A stretch of 64,000 nucleotides of DNA from DATIUV01 sp049322755 (GCA_049322755.1 JBMOQX010000029.1:45124-109123); one strand, 5' to 3'. Positions 52,131 through 61,429 are shown, counted from the stretch's first letter. Numbers and translations: made by a program. Notes: generated from the sequence alone by a model not told the origin.

Positions 52131-52339
52131 AGCCCACGCGTGACGGCAGCGGGGCGCAGGCGCCCCGGACGGGCGCTGCCCGACCCGCGCCAGCGCCGCC
52201 ATCCCGGGCGGCGGAGCGACTTTCGGCAGGGCCCGCGGCATTGTGCCGCGCAACAGATTTGTCCATAATTAACAGATATTTCCGAAGCCCTGTCACGGGC
52301 CCGTAATAAACCCCCGCTAATTTGGAGGACGCTCGCGCC

Positions 52340-52612
52340 ATGGCACGAATGGTGAAATGCATCAAACTGGGGCGGGAAGCCGAAGGCCTGGATTTTCCGC
52401 CGTACCCCGGTGAACTGGGCAAGCGCATTTTCGACCACGTCTCGAAAGAGGCGTGGCAGGGCTGGCTGCGGCACCAGACCATGCTGGTGAACGAGAACCG
52501 GCTGAACCTGGCCGACGCCAAGGCGCGCAAGTACCTGGCCGAGCAGATGGAGAAATTCTTCTTCGGCACCGGCGCCGACACGCCGGCCGGCTACGTGCCG
52601 CCGAGCAAGTAA
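52340..52612 (+). CDS. yggX: Fe(2+)-trafficking / oxidative damage protection protein YggX
   Basis: 90 aa, the same size as E. coli YggX. The conserved Cys7 lies in MVKCIKLGREAEG, followed by DFPPYPGELGKRIF, SKEAW and HQTMLVNENRLN, all family signatures. It protects Fe-S clusters and may move iron. ATG 52340 aligns with the E. coli start; GGAGG at 52324 is 11 nt upstream. The gene ends 63 bp before ppk. Confidence 0.94.
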   Translation: MARMVKCIKLGREAEGLDFPPYPGELGKRIFDHVSKEAWQGWLRHQTMLVNENRLNLADAKARKYLAEQMEKFFFGTGADTPAGYVPPSK

Positions 52613-52675
52613 CGCCATGCCCTGACCCCGCCGGCACCGCCGAGGCCTCGGCGTGCGGGCCGAACGAGCCCCCCG

Positions 52676-54760
52676 ATGGACATCGCGAACAATCTTCTCT
52701 CCCAGCACCATCTCAACCGCGAACTCGGACTGCTGGAGTTCAACCGGCGGGTGCTGGCCCAGGCCCAGGACCCGCAGACGCCTTTGCTGGAGCGGCTGCG
52801 CTTCCTCTCCATCACTTCCTCCAACCTGGACGAGTTCTTCGAGATCCGGGTCGCCGGCGTCAAGGAACGGGTCACCTTCGACGACCCCGGCGCCGGCCCT
52901 GACGGCATGGCGGCGCGCCAGGTGTTCCGGCTGATTGCGGAGCGGGCCCACGCCCTGGTGGAGCAGCAGTACCGGGTGCTGAACGACGAGGTGCTGCCGC
53001 AGCTGGCCGACCAGGGCATCCGCTTCCTGCGCCGCTCCAAGTGGAACGACGCCCAGCGCGAGTGGATCCGCGCCTATTTTTTCCGCGAGCTGATGCCGGT
53101 CCTGACGCCGATCGGCCTCGACCCCGCGCACCCGTTCCCGCGGGTTCTGAACAAGAGCCTCAACTTCGCCGTCGAGCTGGCCGGCAAGGACGCCTTCGGC
53201 CGCACCTCGGGCACCGCCATCGTGCAGGCGCCGCGGGTCCTGCCGCGGGTGATCCAGCTGCCCGGCGAGATCGCCGGCTGCGAATACGGTTTCGTGTTCC
53301 TGTCGTCGATCCTGCACGCCCACGTGGGCGAGCTGTTCGCCGGCATGAACGTGCTGGGCTGCTACCAGTTCCGGGTGACGCGCAACTCCGACCTGTTCGT
53401 GGACGAGGAGGAGATCAAGGATCTGCGCTCGGCGCTGCAGGGCGAGCTGGGCCAGCGCCACTTCGGCAACGCGGTGCGCCTGGAGGTGGCGGATTCCTGC
53501 TCCAAGGCGATGAGCGACTTCCTGCTGGAGCAGTTCCGCCTCGGCCCCGAGGACCTCTACCAGGTGAACGGCCCGGTGAACCTGGCGCGCCTGATCGCTA
53601 TCCCGGACCGGGTCGACCGCACCGACCTCAAGTTCAAGCCCTTCGTGCCCGGGCTGCCGGCGCCGCTCAACAAGAAGGCGGCCGACATGTTCGACATCAT
53701 CCGTCACGGCGACGTGCTGCTGCATCACCCCTACCAGTCGTTCCAGCCGGTAATCGAGTTCATCGAGCAGGCCGCCGCCGACCCCCACGTGGTGGCGATC
53801 AAGCAGACGGTCTACCGCACCGGCACCGACTCGACGCTGATGGAGGCGCTGATCAACGCCGCCAAGCGCGGCAAGGAAGTCACCGTCGTGGTGGAACTGC
53901 TGGCGCGCTTCGACGAGGAGGCCAACCTCGGCTGGGCTTCCCGGCTCGAGGAGGTGGGCGCCCACGTGGTCTACGGCGTGGTGCACCACAAGACCCACGC
54001 CAAGATGGCGCTGGTGGTGCGGCGCGAGGAAGGCGGCCTGCGGCGGTATGTGCACCTCGGCACCGGCAACTATCACCCGCGCACCGCCCGGCTCTACACC
54101 GATTTCGGCCTGTTCACCTGCCACGATGACATCGGCGCCGACGTGAACGACGTGTTCCTGCAGCTGACCGGCCTCGGCCGCGCCGGCAAGCTGCGCCACC
54201 TGTGGCAGGCGCCTTTCACGCTGCACAGCGGGGTGATGAGCGCGATCCGCCAGGAGATCGACCATGCCCGGGCCGGGCGCAAGGCCCACATCATGGCGAA
54301 GATGAACGCGCTGCTGGAGCCCGGCGTCATCCAGGCGCTCTACGAGGCGTCCCAGGCCGGCGTCCAGGTGGACCTGATCGTGCGCGGCGTGTGCGCGCTG
54401 CGCCCCGGCATCAAGGGGCTGTCGGAGAACATCCGCGTGCGCTCCATCGTCGGCCGCTTCCTCGAGCACCACCGCGTGTTCTATTTCCTCAACGACGGCC
54501 GGAAGGACGTCTATCTCTCCAGCGCGGACTGGATGGACCGCAATTTCTTCCGCCGCATCGAGACCTGCTTCCCGGTGCTGGACGCCAAGCTCAAGGCCCG
54601 GGTCATCAACGAGGGGCTGAAGCCCTACCTCAAGGACACCCTGCAGGCCTGGGAGATGGACAGCGACGGCGGCTACGAGCTGCAGCGCGGCAAGCGCGGG
54701 GCCCCCTTCAGCGCGCAGGAGAGCCTGCTGGCGGAACTGGCCGCCAAGTACGCCGGCTGA
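52676..54760 (+). CDS. ppk: Polyphosphate kinase 1
   Basis: 694 aa, standard PPK1 length. It makes polyphosphate from ATP through a phosphohistidine intermediate. The two active-site histidines, equivalent to E. coli His435 and His454, are His441 in KTHAKMAL and His460 in VHLGTGNYHPRTARLY, with the same spacing. N- and head-domain motifs such as LLEFNRRVL and SSNLDEFFEIR are present. It opens a cluster of polyphosphate and CHAD genes and is followed 34 bp later by the CYTH-CHAD gene. Confidence 0.95.
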   Translation: MDIANNLLSQHHLNRELGLLEFNRRVLAQAQDPQTPLLERLRFLSITSSNLDEFFEIRVAGVKERVTFDDPGAGPDGMAARQVFRLIAERAHALVEQQYRVLNDEVLPQLADQGIRFLRRSKWNDAQREWIRAYFFRELMPVLTPIGLDPAHPFPRVLNKSLNFAVELAGKDAFGRTSGTAIVQAPRVLPRVIQLPGEIAGCEYGFVFLSSILHAHVGELFAGMNVLGCYQFRVTRNSDLFVDEEEIKDLRSALQGELGQRHFGNAVRLEVADSCSKAMSDFLLEQFRLGPEDLYQVNGPVNLARLIAIPDRVDRTDLKFKPFVPGLPAPLNKKAADMFDIIRHGDVLLHHPYQSFQPVIEFIEQAAADPHVVAIKQTVYRTGTDSTLMEALINAAKRGKEVTVVVELLARFDEEANLGWASRLEEVGAHVVYGVVHHKTHAKMALVVRREEGGLRRYVHLGTGNYHPRTARLYTDFGLFTCHDDIGADVNDVFLQLTGLGRAGKLRHLWQAPFTLHSGVMSAIRQEIDHARAGRKAHIMAKMNALLEPGVIQALYEASQAGVQVDLIVRGVCALRPGIKGLSENIRVRSIVGRFLEHHRVFYFLNDGRKDVYLSSADWMDRNFFRRIETCFPVLDAKLKARVINEGLKPYLKDTLQAWEMDSDGGYELQRGKRGAPFSAQESLLAELAAKYAG

Positions 54761-54794
54761 CGCCGGCCGCGCGGTGCGGCGGAGCCCGGCGGGC

Positions 54795-56336
54795 ATGGCC
54801 CAGGAAACCGAGATCAAGCTGCGCCTGCCGCCGCGCGCGGCGGCCCGCCTGCGCCGGCATCCCGCGGTGGCGGCGGTGCTGGCCGGGCGCCCGGTGCGGC
54901 GGCGGCTGCGCAGCGTCTATTTCGACACGCCCGAGCGGCATCTGGCCGGTGCCCGGCTGGCGCTGCGGGTGCGCCGCGTCGGCCGCGCCTGGATCCAGAC
55001 GCTGAAGGCCGAGGGCCGGCTCACCGGCGCCACGCACCAGCGTGGCGAGTGGGAGGCGGAAGTGGCCGCCTGCCTTCCCGAACTGGCCAAGATCGACGCG
55101 CCGGAGGCGCGCGAGCTGCTGGAGTCGCCCGACGTGCGCGGCCGGCTCGAGCCCGTGTTCGAGACCGACTTCCGCCGCATGACCCTGCCGCTGCGGTTCC
55201 CCGGCGACGGCACCGCCGAGCTGGCGATCGACCAGGGGCATATCGTCGCGGGCGCACGCCGGCAGCCGATCGCGGAGCTGGAAGTGGAGCTGGACCCCGC
55301 CGGCGCCCGGGACGCCTACGGCCTGCTGCTGGCGCTGGAACGCGACATCCCGCTGGAGGTGGAGGTCGTCAACAAGGCCGAGCGCGGCTTCCGCCTGCTG
55401 GACCGGTCGCCACCGCCGGTGGTGAAGGCGCGCAAGCCGTCCCTGACGGCCGGGGACAGCGTCGAGCAGGCCCTGGTCGCCATCGTGTCGGCATGCCTGT
55501 ACCAGGTGCAGGCGAATGTCGACGGGTTTCGCGACCGGCTCGACGTCGAGTATCTTCACCAGATGCGCGTCGGCCTGCGCCGCCTGCGCTCGGCGCTGTC
55601 GACCTTCTGCGCCGCGTTTCCGCGCGAGCTGTTCGCCCCGGTGCAGGATGAGCTGCGGTGGCTTACCGGCGAGCTGGGACCGGCGCGGGACTGGGACGTG
55701 TTCATGACCGAGACGCTGCCGCCGATCCGCGCCACCTTTCCCGACCACGCCGGTCTGCTGCGCCTGGCGGCCGTCGGCGCCAACCTGCAGGAGCGCTACA
55801 ATGCCCGCGCGCGGACGGCGGCCGGCTCGCCGCGGTACCGGCGGCTCCTGCTGGCGCTCTCGGCCTGGCTGGCGGCGCGGCCCTGGCGCGGCGAGCTCGC
55901 CGCGGAAACGCTGGCGCAGGTGGATGCGCCGGCACCAGGCTTCGCCGCCGCGGTGCTGGCGAAGCGCCACCGGCAGTTCGTGAAACGCGGCAAGGTGCAT
56001 CACGAGCTCACCGCGCCGGAACTGCACCGATTGCGCATCACCGGCAAGAAGCTGCGTTACGCGGCGGAGTTCTTCGCCGGGCTGTTTCCCGTCCGCCGCG
56101 CCGAGGCCTACGTCGGAGCGTTGCAGGATCTGCAGGACATCCTCGGCGCCATCAACGACATGGCCACCACGAGCCGGCTGCTGGAGGAGATCCGCGCCGG
56201 GACCGCGGATGCCGGGGTGCACGAGGCGGCGGGCATCATCGCCGGGTGGAGCGCGCAGAATGCCGCCCACTGCCGCGGCGCGCTGGCGAAGGCATTCAAG
56301 CGGTTCCGGCGCCACGAACCCTTCTGGACCGGCTGA
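54795..56336 (+). CDS. CYTH and CHAD domain protein
   Basis: 513 aa. The N-terminal CYTH triphosphate-tunnel domain (about 1-205) starts with the metal-binding ExExK pattern ETEIKL. The C-terminal CHAD domain (about 215-510) has the conserved His/Arg helices LHQMRVGLRRLRSAL and LHRLRITGKKLRYAAEF, which bind polyphosphate. CYTH domains of this kind are inorganic triphosphatases, as in E. coli YgiF. The location right after ppk supports a role in polyphosphate or tripolyphosphate metabolism. ATG 54795 is used because ETEIKL normally lies within the first ten residues. Confidence 0.92.
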   Translation: MAQETEIKLRLPPRAAARLRRHPAVAAVLAGRPVRRRLRSVYFDTPERHLAGARLALRVRRVGRAWIQTLKAEGRLTGATHQRGEWEAEVAACLPELAKIDAPEARELLESPDVRGRLEPVFETDFRRMTLPLRFPGDGTAELAIDQGHIVAGARRQPIAELEVELDPAGARDAYGLLLALERDIPLEVEVVNKAERGFRLLDRSPPPVVKARKPSLTAGDSVEQALVAIVSACLYQVQANVDGFRDRLDVEYLHQMRVGLRRLRSALSTFCAAFPRELFAPVQDELRWLTGELGPARDWDVFMTETLPPIRATFPDHAGLLRLAAVGANLQERYNARARTAAGSPRYRRLLLALSAWLAARPWRGELAAETLAQVDAPAPGFAAAVLAKRHRQFVKRGKVHHELTAPELHRLRITGKKLRYAAEFFAGLFPVRRAEAYVGALQDLQDILGAINDMATTSRLLEEIRAGTADAGVHEAAGIIAGWSAQNAAHCRGALAKAFKRFRRHEPFWTG

Positions 56337-56370
56337 CAGCGAAATGGCGACGCAGCCTAAGGAGATCAGC

Positions 56371-56829
56371 ATGGACTTGATCCTGTGGCGCCACGCCGAG
56401 GCGGAAGACGGCGTCCCGGACCTGGCGCGCCAGCTCACGCCCAAGGGCGAGAAACAGGCGAAGCGCGTGGCCCAGTGGCTGCTGCCGCGGCTGCCCGAGG
56501 ACACGCGCGTCATCGCCAGCCCGGCGAAACGCGCGCTGCAGACGGCCGCGGCGCTGGGCCTGGATTTCGTCACGATGCCGGCGCTCGCGCCGGGCGCGCC
56601 CCCGGCGTCGGTGCTGGAGGCGGCCGGCTGGCCGGAGCAGGGCGGCAGCGTGCTGGCGGTGGGCCACCAGCCTACGTTCGGCCAGCTGGTGGCCGGCCTG
56701 GTGGGCGGCCGCGACGCGGAGTGGAGCATCAAGAAGGGCGGACTGTGGTGGCTGCGGCTGCACCGGCGCGGCGGCGCCGACGAGGTGGTGGTGCGCGCGG
56801 TGATCGCACCGGATCTGGTCCGGCCCTGA
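56371..56829 (+). CDS. sixA: Phosphohistidine phosphatase SixA
   Basis: 152 aa histidine-phosphatase superfamily protein. The catalytic RHG-like motif is RHAEAED with His8; ASPAKRALQTA supplies the second Arg and VGHQPTFGQL the second His. SixA removes phosphate from HPt-domain histidines. ATG 56371 is set by TAAGGAG at 56358-56364; an earlier ATG at 56344 lacks a ribosome binding site. SixA-like genes often accompany CHAD and ppk genes, as here. Confidence 0.9.
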   Translation: MDLILWRHAEAEDGVPDLARQLTPKGEKQAKRVAQWLLPRLPEDTRVIASPAKRALQTAAALGLDFVTMPALAPGAPPASVLEAAGWPEQGGSVLAVGHQPTFGQLVAGLVGGRDAEWSIKKGGLWWLRLHRRGGADEVVVRAVIAPDLVRP

Positions 56830-56857
56830 GCTGCTTCCGGAACGGGACCCCAGGGCC

Positions 56858-57193
56858 GTGTTCGAATCCGCCGAGCTGGGTCGCCGCGTCGACAAGGCGG
56901 TGTATGCGCGCGAAGTCCCGGTCCTCAGGGAAGCGCTGCTCAACATCCGGCGCGTGACCCAGGCGCTGGACGCGCGCATGTACGAGGTGGTGCCGGTGGC
57001 GGCGCCCAGCGACGAGGAGAAGGCGCGGCCCTACCTGTGGCGCTTCTGGCGCCACATCCCGCGGCGCGGCCGCGTGGTGATCTTCGACCGCTCGTGGTAC
57101 GGGCGCGTGCTGGTGGAGCGGGTCGAGGGACTGTGCCGCCCAGCGGACTGGATGCGCGCCTATTCCGAGATCAACGAGTTCGAGCACCAGTTT
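56858..57193 (+). pseudogene. pap: Remnant of PPK2-type polyphosphate:AMP phosphotransferase
   Basis: The frame starts at GTG 56858 like an intact two-domain Pap protein (usually about 500 aa): MFESAELGRRVDKAVYAREV, then VPVLREALLN. At about residue 30 it jumps straight to IRRVTQALDARMYEVVP, which belongs just after the Walker A loop of the second PPK2 domain, and continues with KARPYLWRFWRHIPRRGRV and VIFDRSWYGRVLVERVEG until EINEFEHQF (residue 112). All of domain 1 and both Walker A loops are missing. The C-terminus is lost too: after 57193 the frame runs antisense into the pyruvate-kinase-like gene. Two deletions, one in frame, explain this. The enzyme cannot be active. Confidence 0.85.
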
Positions 57194-57207
57194 GCCGGAG
57201 CCGGGCG

Positions 57208-59097
57208 CTACCAGTGCAGCGCCCGGAAGCGGGCGGTCTTCTTGCGCTGGTGCGCCTGCATGCGCGTCACGACGCTGTCCAGCACGGTGAGCGCGTCCAG
57301 CACGTAGGGGCCCTTGTTCAGCATTACGCATTCGGCGCGCTCGGACATGGCGGCGTCGGTTATCTCGGCGCGCGTCGGCAGGTCGGTCTTCACCAGGTTC
57401 TCCAGCACCTGGGTGGCCCACACCACCGGCACGTGGGCCGCCTGCGCCAGCCACAGGATCTCCTCCTGGATTTCCGCCAGCCGCTCGAAACCGATCTCGA
57501 TCGCGAGGTCGCCGCGGGCGATCATCACGCCGAATGGATGGCTGCCGGCGCCGCGGACGATGATCTCCGGCAGGTGCTCCACCGCGCTGCGGGTCTCGAT
57601 CTTGGCGATGATGCCCAGCTGGGCGCCGCCGGCGTCGGCCAGGGCGCCCACCAGCGCCTCCAGGTCGGCGGGGTTGCGCACGTAGGACAGGCCCACCATG
57701 TCGGCATGCCCCACGGCGAACGCCAGCGCTTCGCGATCGCGTTCCGCGATCGCCGGCAGCGTCACCGTGCTGTCGGGAAAGTTGAGGCCCTTCTCCTCGC
57801 CGATGCGGTCGCCCTCGTCCCGCACCCGGGTGACGCGCAGCCAGGCGCCGGCCTCGTCCACCTTCTCGATCAGGCAGCCGATGCGGCCGTCGTCGATCCA
57901 GACGCTCTGGCCCGCCGCGGTGCAGGCCAGCGCCTCGCCGGGCAGGCAGGCGATGCGCGCCGGCTCGATGACGCCGCCGTTGGCGTCGCGGGTTTCGGGC
58001 CGCCCCGGCGCGCCGTCGCGGGTAAGCAGCAGCACGTCGCCGCGGTGCACGCGAATCTCCGCCGCCGGCGCGGCGAACGCCCCGCTCGCGCTGCGCACCG
58101 CCCTGGAGGACTTCTTTTCGCCGCCGGGCCGCAGTTCCAGCTCGGTTCCCGGGGCGATGTGGGTGGTGTCGCGGACGCTGGCGGCCACTTCCGTGGGCGA
58201 TACCCGCTCCTCGACGTGCAGGTCGCGGCGCCGGTCGCGGGCGTCGCGCAGCCGGATCACGTCGCCGGGCTTGAGCCGCTTCAGCCACTTCCGGTCCACC
58301 GCGAGCCGTCCCGGCAGCTTCTGCCCGAGCTTGCTGCGCACCGGCGGCTGCCCTGGCGCGCCGGAGCCGTCCAGCACCACGATCGCCGGCTCCACTACCG
58401 CGCCGGCCTCGTTGCGACGCGGCTTCAGCCGCAGCAGCGGCGGGCCGGGCGCGATCGGCCCGGTGCGCATCTTGGGACCGGCCAGATCGAACAGGATGCG
58501 CACGGGGCGCTGGACCTCGGTGGCGGCGCGGCGGACCGCGTCCGCCATCTGGGCCCATGCCGGCGGAGCGTCGTGGGCGCCGTTGATGCGCGCCACGTTC
58601 ATTCCGGCCAGCACCAGCTGGCGCACGAAATCGTAGTCCGCGGCGGCCTCGCCGGGCAGCGTCACCATGAAGCGGGTCAGGCGGTGGGCCGGTGGCGGGC
58701 CCAGCAGTTCTTCGGTGTGATGTTCCAGCGGCCGGGCAGCGCCGCGCATGGCCGCGGCGGTATCGGCCACGACGCGCGGATCGATGGGCTCGCCGGCGAC
58801 GGCGCGCAGGCCGTGAAAGACCGCCGCCAGGGAGGCTTCCACGTGGGCCTCGCAGCGCCCCAGTGACGACAGGCCCAGGGCCGCGAGCCGGTCCTGCAGC
58901 GTGCGCAGATCCTGCCGCCGCAGCCCGATGTAGGCCGCCAGGTTCTCGGCGCTGGCCCGGTAGCCGCGCCGGCGCAGGTAGGGCTGCCATTGGTTCAGCA
59001 GTTCGCGCCGCGCCACGCCCACGTCGTCGCGCAGGGCGCTCAGCTGGCCCAGCAGTTCGGAGATGCCGAGGGCGGTGAAGGCTTCGGGAGCAGCCAT
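57208..59097 (-). CDS. Divergent pyruvate-kinase-like protein with N-terminal extension
   Basis: 629 aa. The central and C-terminal parts resemble the pyruvate kinase barrel: GMNVARINGAHD, FDLAGPKMRTG, IIAKIETRSAVEHL, GVMIARGDLAIEIG and WATQVLENLVKTDLPTRAEI. It departs from the family in several ways: about 140 extra helical residues at the N-terminus, an insertion-rich B domain (about 230-420), NGAH in place of NFSH, NKGP where SGET is expected, and no regulatory C-terminal domain. Substrate and activity are uncertain; such long forms may be annotated as pyruvate kinase without proof. Its stop lies at the breakpoint of the pap remnant. Confidence 0.75.
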   Translation of the reverse strand: MAAPEAFTALGISELLGQLSALRDDVGVARRELLNQWQPYLRRRGYRASAENLAAYIGLRRQDLRTLQDRLAALGLSSLGRCEAHVEASLAAVFHGLRAVAGEPIDPRVVADTAAAMRGAARPLEHHTEELLGPPPAHRLTRFMVTLPGEAAADYDFVRQLVLAGMNVARINGAHDAPPAWAQMADAVRRAATEVQRPVRILFDLAGPKMRTGPIAPGPPLLRLKPRRNEAGAVVEPAIVVLDGSGAPGQPPVRSKLGQKLPGRLAVDRKWLKRLKPGDVIRLRDARDRRRDLHVEERVSPTEVAASVRDTTHIAPGTELELRPGGEKKSSRAVRSASGAFAAPAAEIRVHRGDVLLLTRDGAPGRPETRDANGGVIEPARIACLPGEALACTAAGQSVWIDDGRIGCLIEKVDEAGAWLRVTRVRDEGDRIGEEKGLNFPDSTVTLPAIAERDREALAFAVGHADMVGLSYVRNPADLEALVGALADAGGAQLGIIAKIETRSAVEHLPEIIVRGAGSHPFGVMIARGDLAIEIGFERLAEIQEEILWLAQAAHVPVVWATQVLENLVKTDLPTRAEITDAAMSERAECVMLNKGPYVLDALTVLDSVVTRMQAHQRKKTARFRALHW

Positions 59098-59177
59098 GGG
59101 TCCGGACCCGGATTCGGATCCTCCAAACTACCCTCGGCGCATGACAGTTTCGTGACCGCCGGAGGCAGCCGGCTTAC

Positions 59178-60689
59178 TCAGCCGGCGGCCACCGCGGGCT
59201 CGTCGAGCCAGCGCACGGTGACCGGCACGCCCAGGCTTTTCCACTCCCGCGGCTCGTCCTCGAGCGCGCGGGCGGTCAGCGGGTTCACCTCCAGCCACTC
59301 CCGCGGCGCGGTGACGACGAAGCCGTTCTTGCCGCGGCGGACGTGGATGGCAGGCGCCGCGTGGGCGCGGCGGCTGCGATAGATCAGCGCCGCCACGCGC
59401 AGCGAGAGGGCGAGCGCGATGTCGACTTCCGCCGCCAGCAGACCCTGCATCTTCCTGAGCGAGCCGCGGTGGGCCAGCACCAGCGCCGACAGGCGCTGCT
59501 GCTCCATCTTGGAAAAGCCCGGCATGTCCGCGTAGCGCAGGATGTAGGCCGAGTGCTTGTGGTAGCCGCTGTGGGCGACATCGAGCCCGACTTCGTGCAG
59601 CCGCGCGGCCCAGTCCAGCAGCTGCAGTTCCACCTCGGCGTCGGCGGCCAGCCCATCCAGCAGCCCGCCGGCGAGCTGCCCCGCGAGGCGCGCCACCCGC
59701 TTCGCCTGGGACGGGTCCACGTGGTAGCGTTGCATGAACTGGCTCACCGTGACGTCGCGCATGTCGTCCCGGTGGAAGCGCCCCAGCAGGTCGTAGAGCA
59801 CGCCCTCGCGCATGGCGCCGTTGGCGGGTGTGAGGCGCTTGATGCCGAGCGCGGACACGGTGGCGTTGAGGATGGCGAAGCCCCCCGGCAGCACCGGCAC
59901 GCGGTCCGGGCGCAGCCCCGGCAGCGACAGCTTGCGGGCGTCGCCGGCCTTGAGGATCAGGCTGCGCAGCCGCTCCAGGCCGTCGGGGGTGATGGCGTCC
60001 TGGGAGAACCCGCACTCCAGCAGCAGGTCGCCGATGGCCCGCACCGTCCCGGAGGAGCCGAAGGCCTGGTCCCAGTTGCCGGCGGCGAACTCGGTGCTGA
60101 TGGTCTGCAGCTCGGCATGGGCCGCCAGCTCGGCTTCCTTCATCGCGCTCTTGGTCAGCTTGCCGTCCGGAAAGAACCGGCGGCTCCAGCTCACGCAGCC
60201 CATGTAGAGGCTTTCCAGTTTCTGCGGCTTGAGCTTGCGCCCGACGATGAACTCGGTGGAGCCGCCGCCGATGTCGAACACCAGCCGCTTCTCGCCCGAG
60301 GACGGCAGTTCGTGGGCCACGCCCAGGTAGATAAGCCGCGCTTCCTCGCGTCCGGCCACGACCTCGATGGGAAAGCCCAGCGCGTCCTGCGCCGCCGCGA
60401 GGAACGCCGAGGCGTTCTTGGCCACGCGCAGGGTGTTGGTGCCCACCGCCCGTACCGCGTGGGGCGGCAGTCCGCGCAGCCGCTCGCCGAACAGGCGCAG
60501 GCAGCGCAGCGCGCGCTCCTGGGAGGGCTGGTCGAGACGCTTGTCGGCGGTCAGGCCGGCGGCGAGCCGCACCGGCTCGCGCAGGGAATCCAGGGGATAG
60601 ATCTGATCGCCGACGACGCGGGCGATCTCGAGCCGGAAGCTGTTGGAGCCGAGGTCGACGGCTGCGAGCGTGGAATAGGCCTCACCCAT
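59178..60689 (-). CDS. ppx: Exopolyphosphatase / guanosine pentaphosphatase (Ppx/GppA)
   Basis: 503 aa. The ASKHA phosphatase domain shows AAVDLGSNSFRLEIA at the N-terminus, VGTNTLRVAKNA, AGREEARLIYLG with the catalytic Glu, and FDIGGGSTEFIVG. A C-terminal HD-like helical domain (about 310-500) follows. It degrades polyphosphate from its ends. It is leftward, 20 bp after phoU, so phoU-ppx form an operon, opposed to ppk on the other strand. Confidence 0.94.
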   Translation of the reverse strand: MGEAYSTLAAVDLGSNSFRLEIARVVGDQIYPLDSLREPVRLAAGLTADKRLDQPSQERALRCLRLFGERLRGLPPHAVRAVGTNTLRVAKNASAFLAAAQDALGFPIEVVAGREEARLIYLGVAHELPSSGEKRLVFDIGGGSTEFIVGRKLKPQKLESLYMGCVSWSRRFFPDGKLTKSAMKEAELAAHAELQTISTEFAAGNWDQAFGSSGTVRAIGDLLLECGFSQDAITPDGLERLRSLILKAGDARKLSLPGLRPDRVPVLPGGFAILNATVSALGIKRLTPANGAMREGVLYDLLGRFHRDDMRDVTVSQFMQRYHVDPSQAKRVARLAGQLAGGLLDGLAADAEVELQLLDWAARLHEVGLDVAHSGYHKHSAYILRYADMPGFSKMEQQRLSALVLAHRGSLRKMQGLLAAEVDIALALSLRVAALIYRSRRAHAAPAIHVRRGKNGFVVTAPREWLEVNPLTARALEDEPREWKSLGVPVTVRWLDEPAVAAG

Positions 60690-60709
60690 GTCCGGGACGG
60701 GCCGCTAGG

Positions 60710-61429
60710 CTAGGGGTTCATCGCCTCGCGCTCGATTTCCTCGATGCTGACGTGGCGCACGTCCTTGCCCTTGACCAGGTAGATGACGTACTCGGCCATG
60801 TTCTTGGCGTGGTCGCCGATGCGCTCAATCGCCTTGGCGATGAACAGGATTTCCAGCGACGTGGAGATCGTGCGCGGGTCTTCCATCATGAAGGTAATGA
60901 GCTGGCGCAGGATGGAGCGGAACTCGGAGTCCACCTGCTCGTCCTGCTTCACCACCTCGAACGCGGTCTGCACGTCGAGCCGGGCGAAGGCGTCGAGCGC
61001 CTCGCGCAGCATCTCGGTGGCGAGGTCGGCGGCGTGGCGGATCTCGGCGAAACGGATCGTGTGCAGCTTGTCCGAGTCGTAGATGAACTTGGCGTTGCGG
61101 GCGATCTTCTCCGCCTCGTCGCCGATGCGCTCGAGGTCGGTGATGGTCTTGATCACCGTCATCACCATGCGCAGATCGATCGCCGCCGGCTGGCGGCGGG
61201 CGATGATGTGGGCGCAGTCCTCGTCGATCGCCACTTCCAGCGCGTTCACGCGGTGGTCGTCGGCCACCACCTGCTCCAGGAGCTCCCGGTTGCCGTTGGC
61301 GAAGCCCTCCAGCGCGCGCTGGATCTGGCTTTCCACCAGGCCGCCCATCTGCAGCACTTGCGAGCGGATCGACTCCAGCTCGGCGTCGAACTGCTTGTAG
61401 GTGTGCTCACTGGTGGCGAACCCGGCCAT
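60710..61429 (-). CDS. phoU: Phosphate signalling protein PhoU
   Basis: 239 aa, standard length, all-helical with two PhoU repeats. The metal-binding patterns are recognisable in DLERIGDEAEKIARNAK (about 102-118) and KAIERIGDHAKNMAEYVI (about 203-220). It dampens Pho-regulon signalling with PstSCAB-PhoR and affects polyphosphate levels. It heads the phoU-ppx pair; the pst genes are not in the window. Confidence 0.95.
   Translation of the reverse strand: MAGFATSEHTYKQFDAELESIRSQVLQMGGLVESQIQRALEGFANGNRELLEQVVADDHRVNALEVAIDEDCAHIIARRQPAAIDLRMVMTVIKTITDLERIGDEAEKIARNAKFIYDSDKLHTIRFAEIRHAADLATEMLREALDAFARLDVQTAFEVVKQDEQVDSEFRSILRQLITFMMEDPRTISTSLEILFIAKAIERIGDHAKNMAEYVIYLVKGKDVRHVSIEEIEREAMNP

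Noticed and set aside
56858..56870. GTGTTCGAATCC resembling a tRNA T-arm
   Set aside because: No acceptor stem, anticodon arm or CCA context surrounds it. It is the start GTG TTC GAA TCC of the pap remnant.
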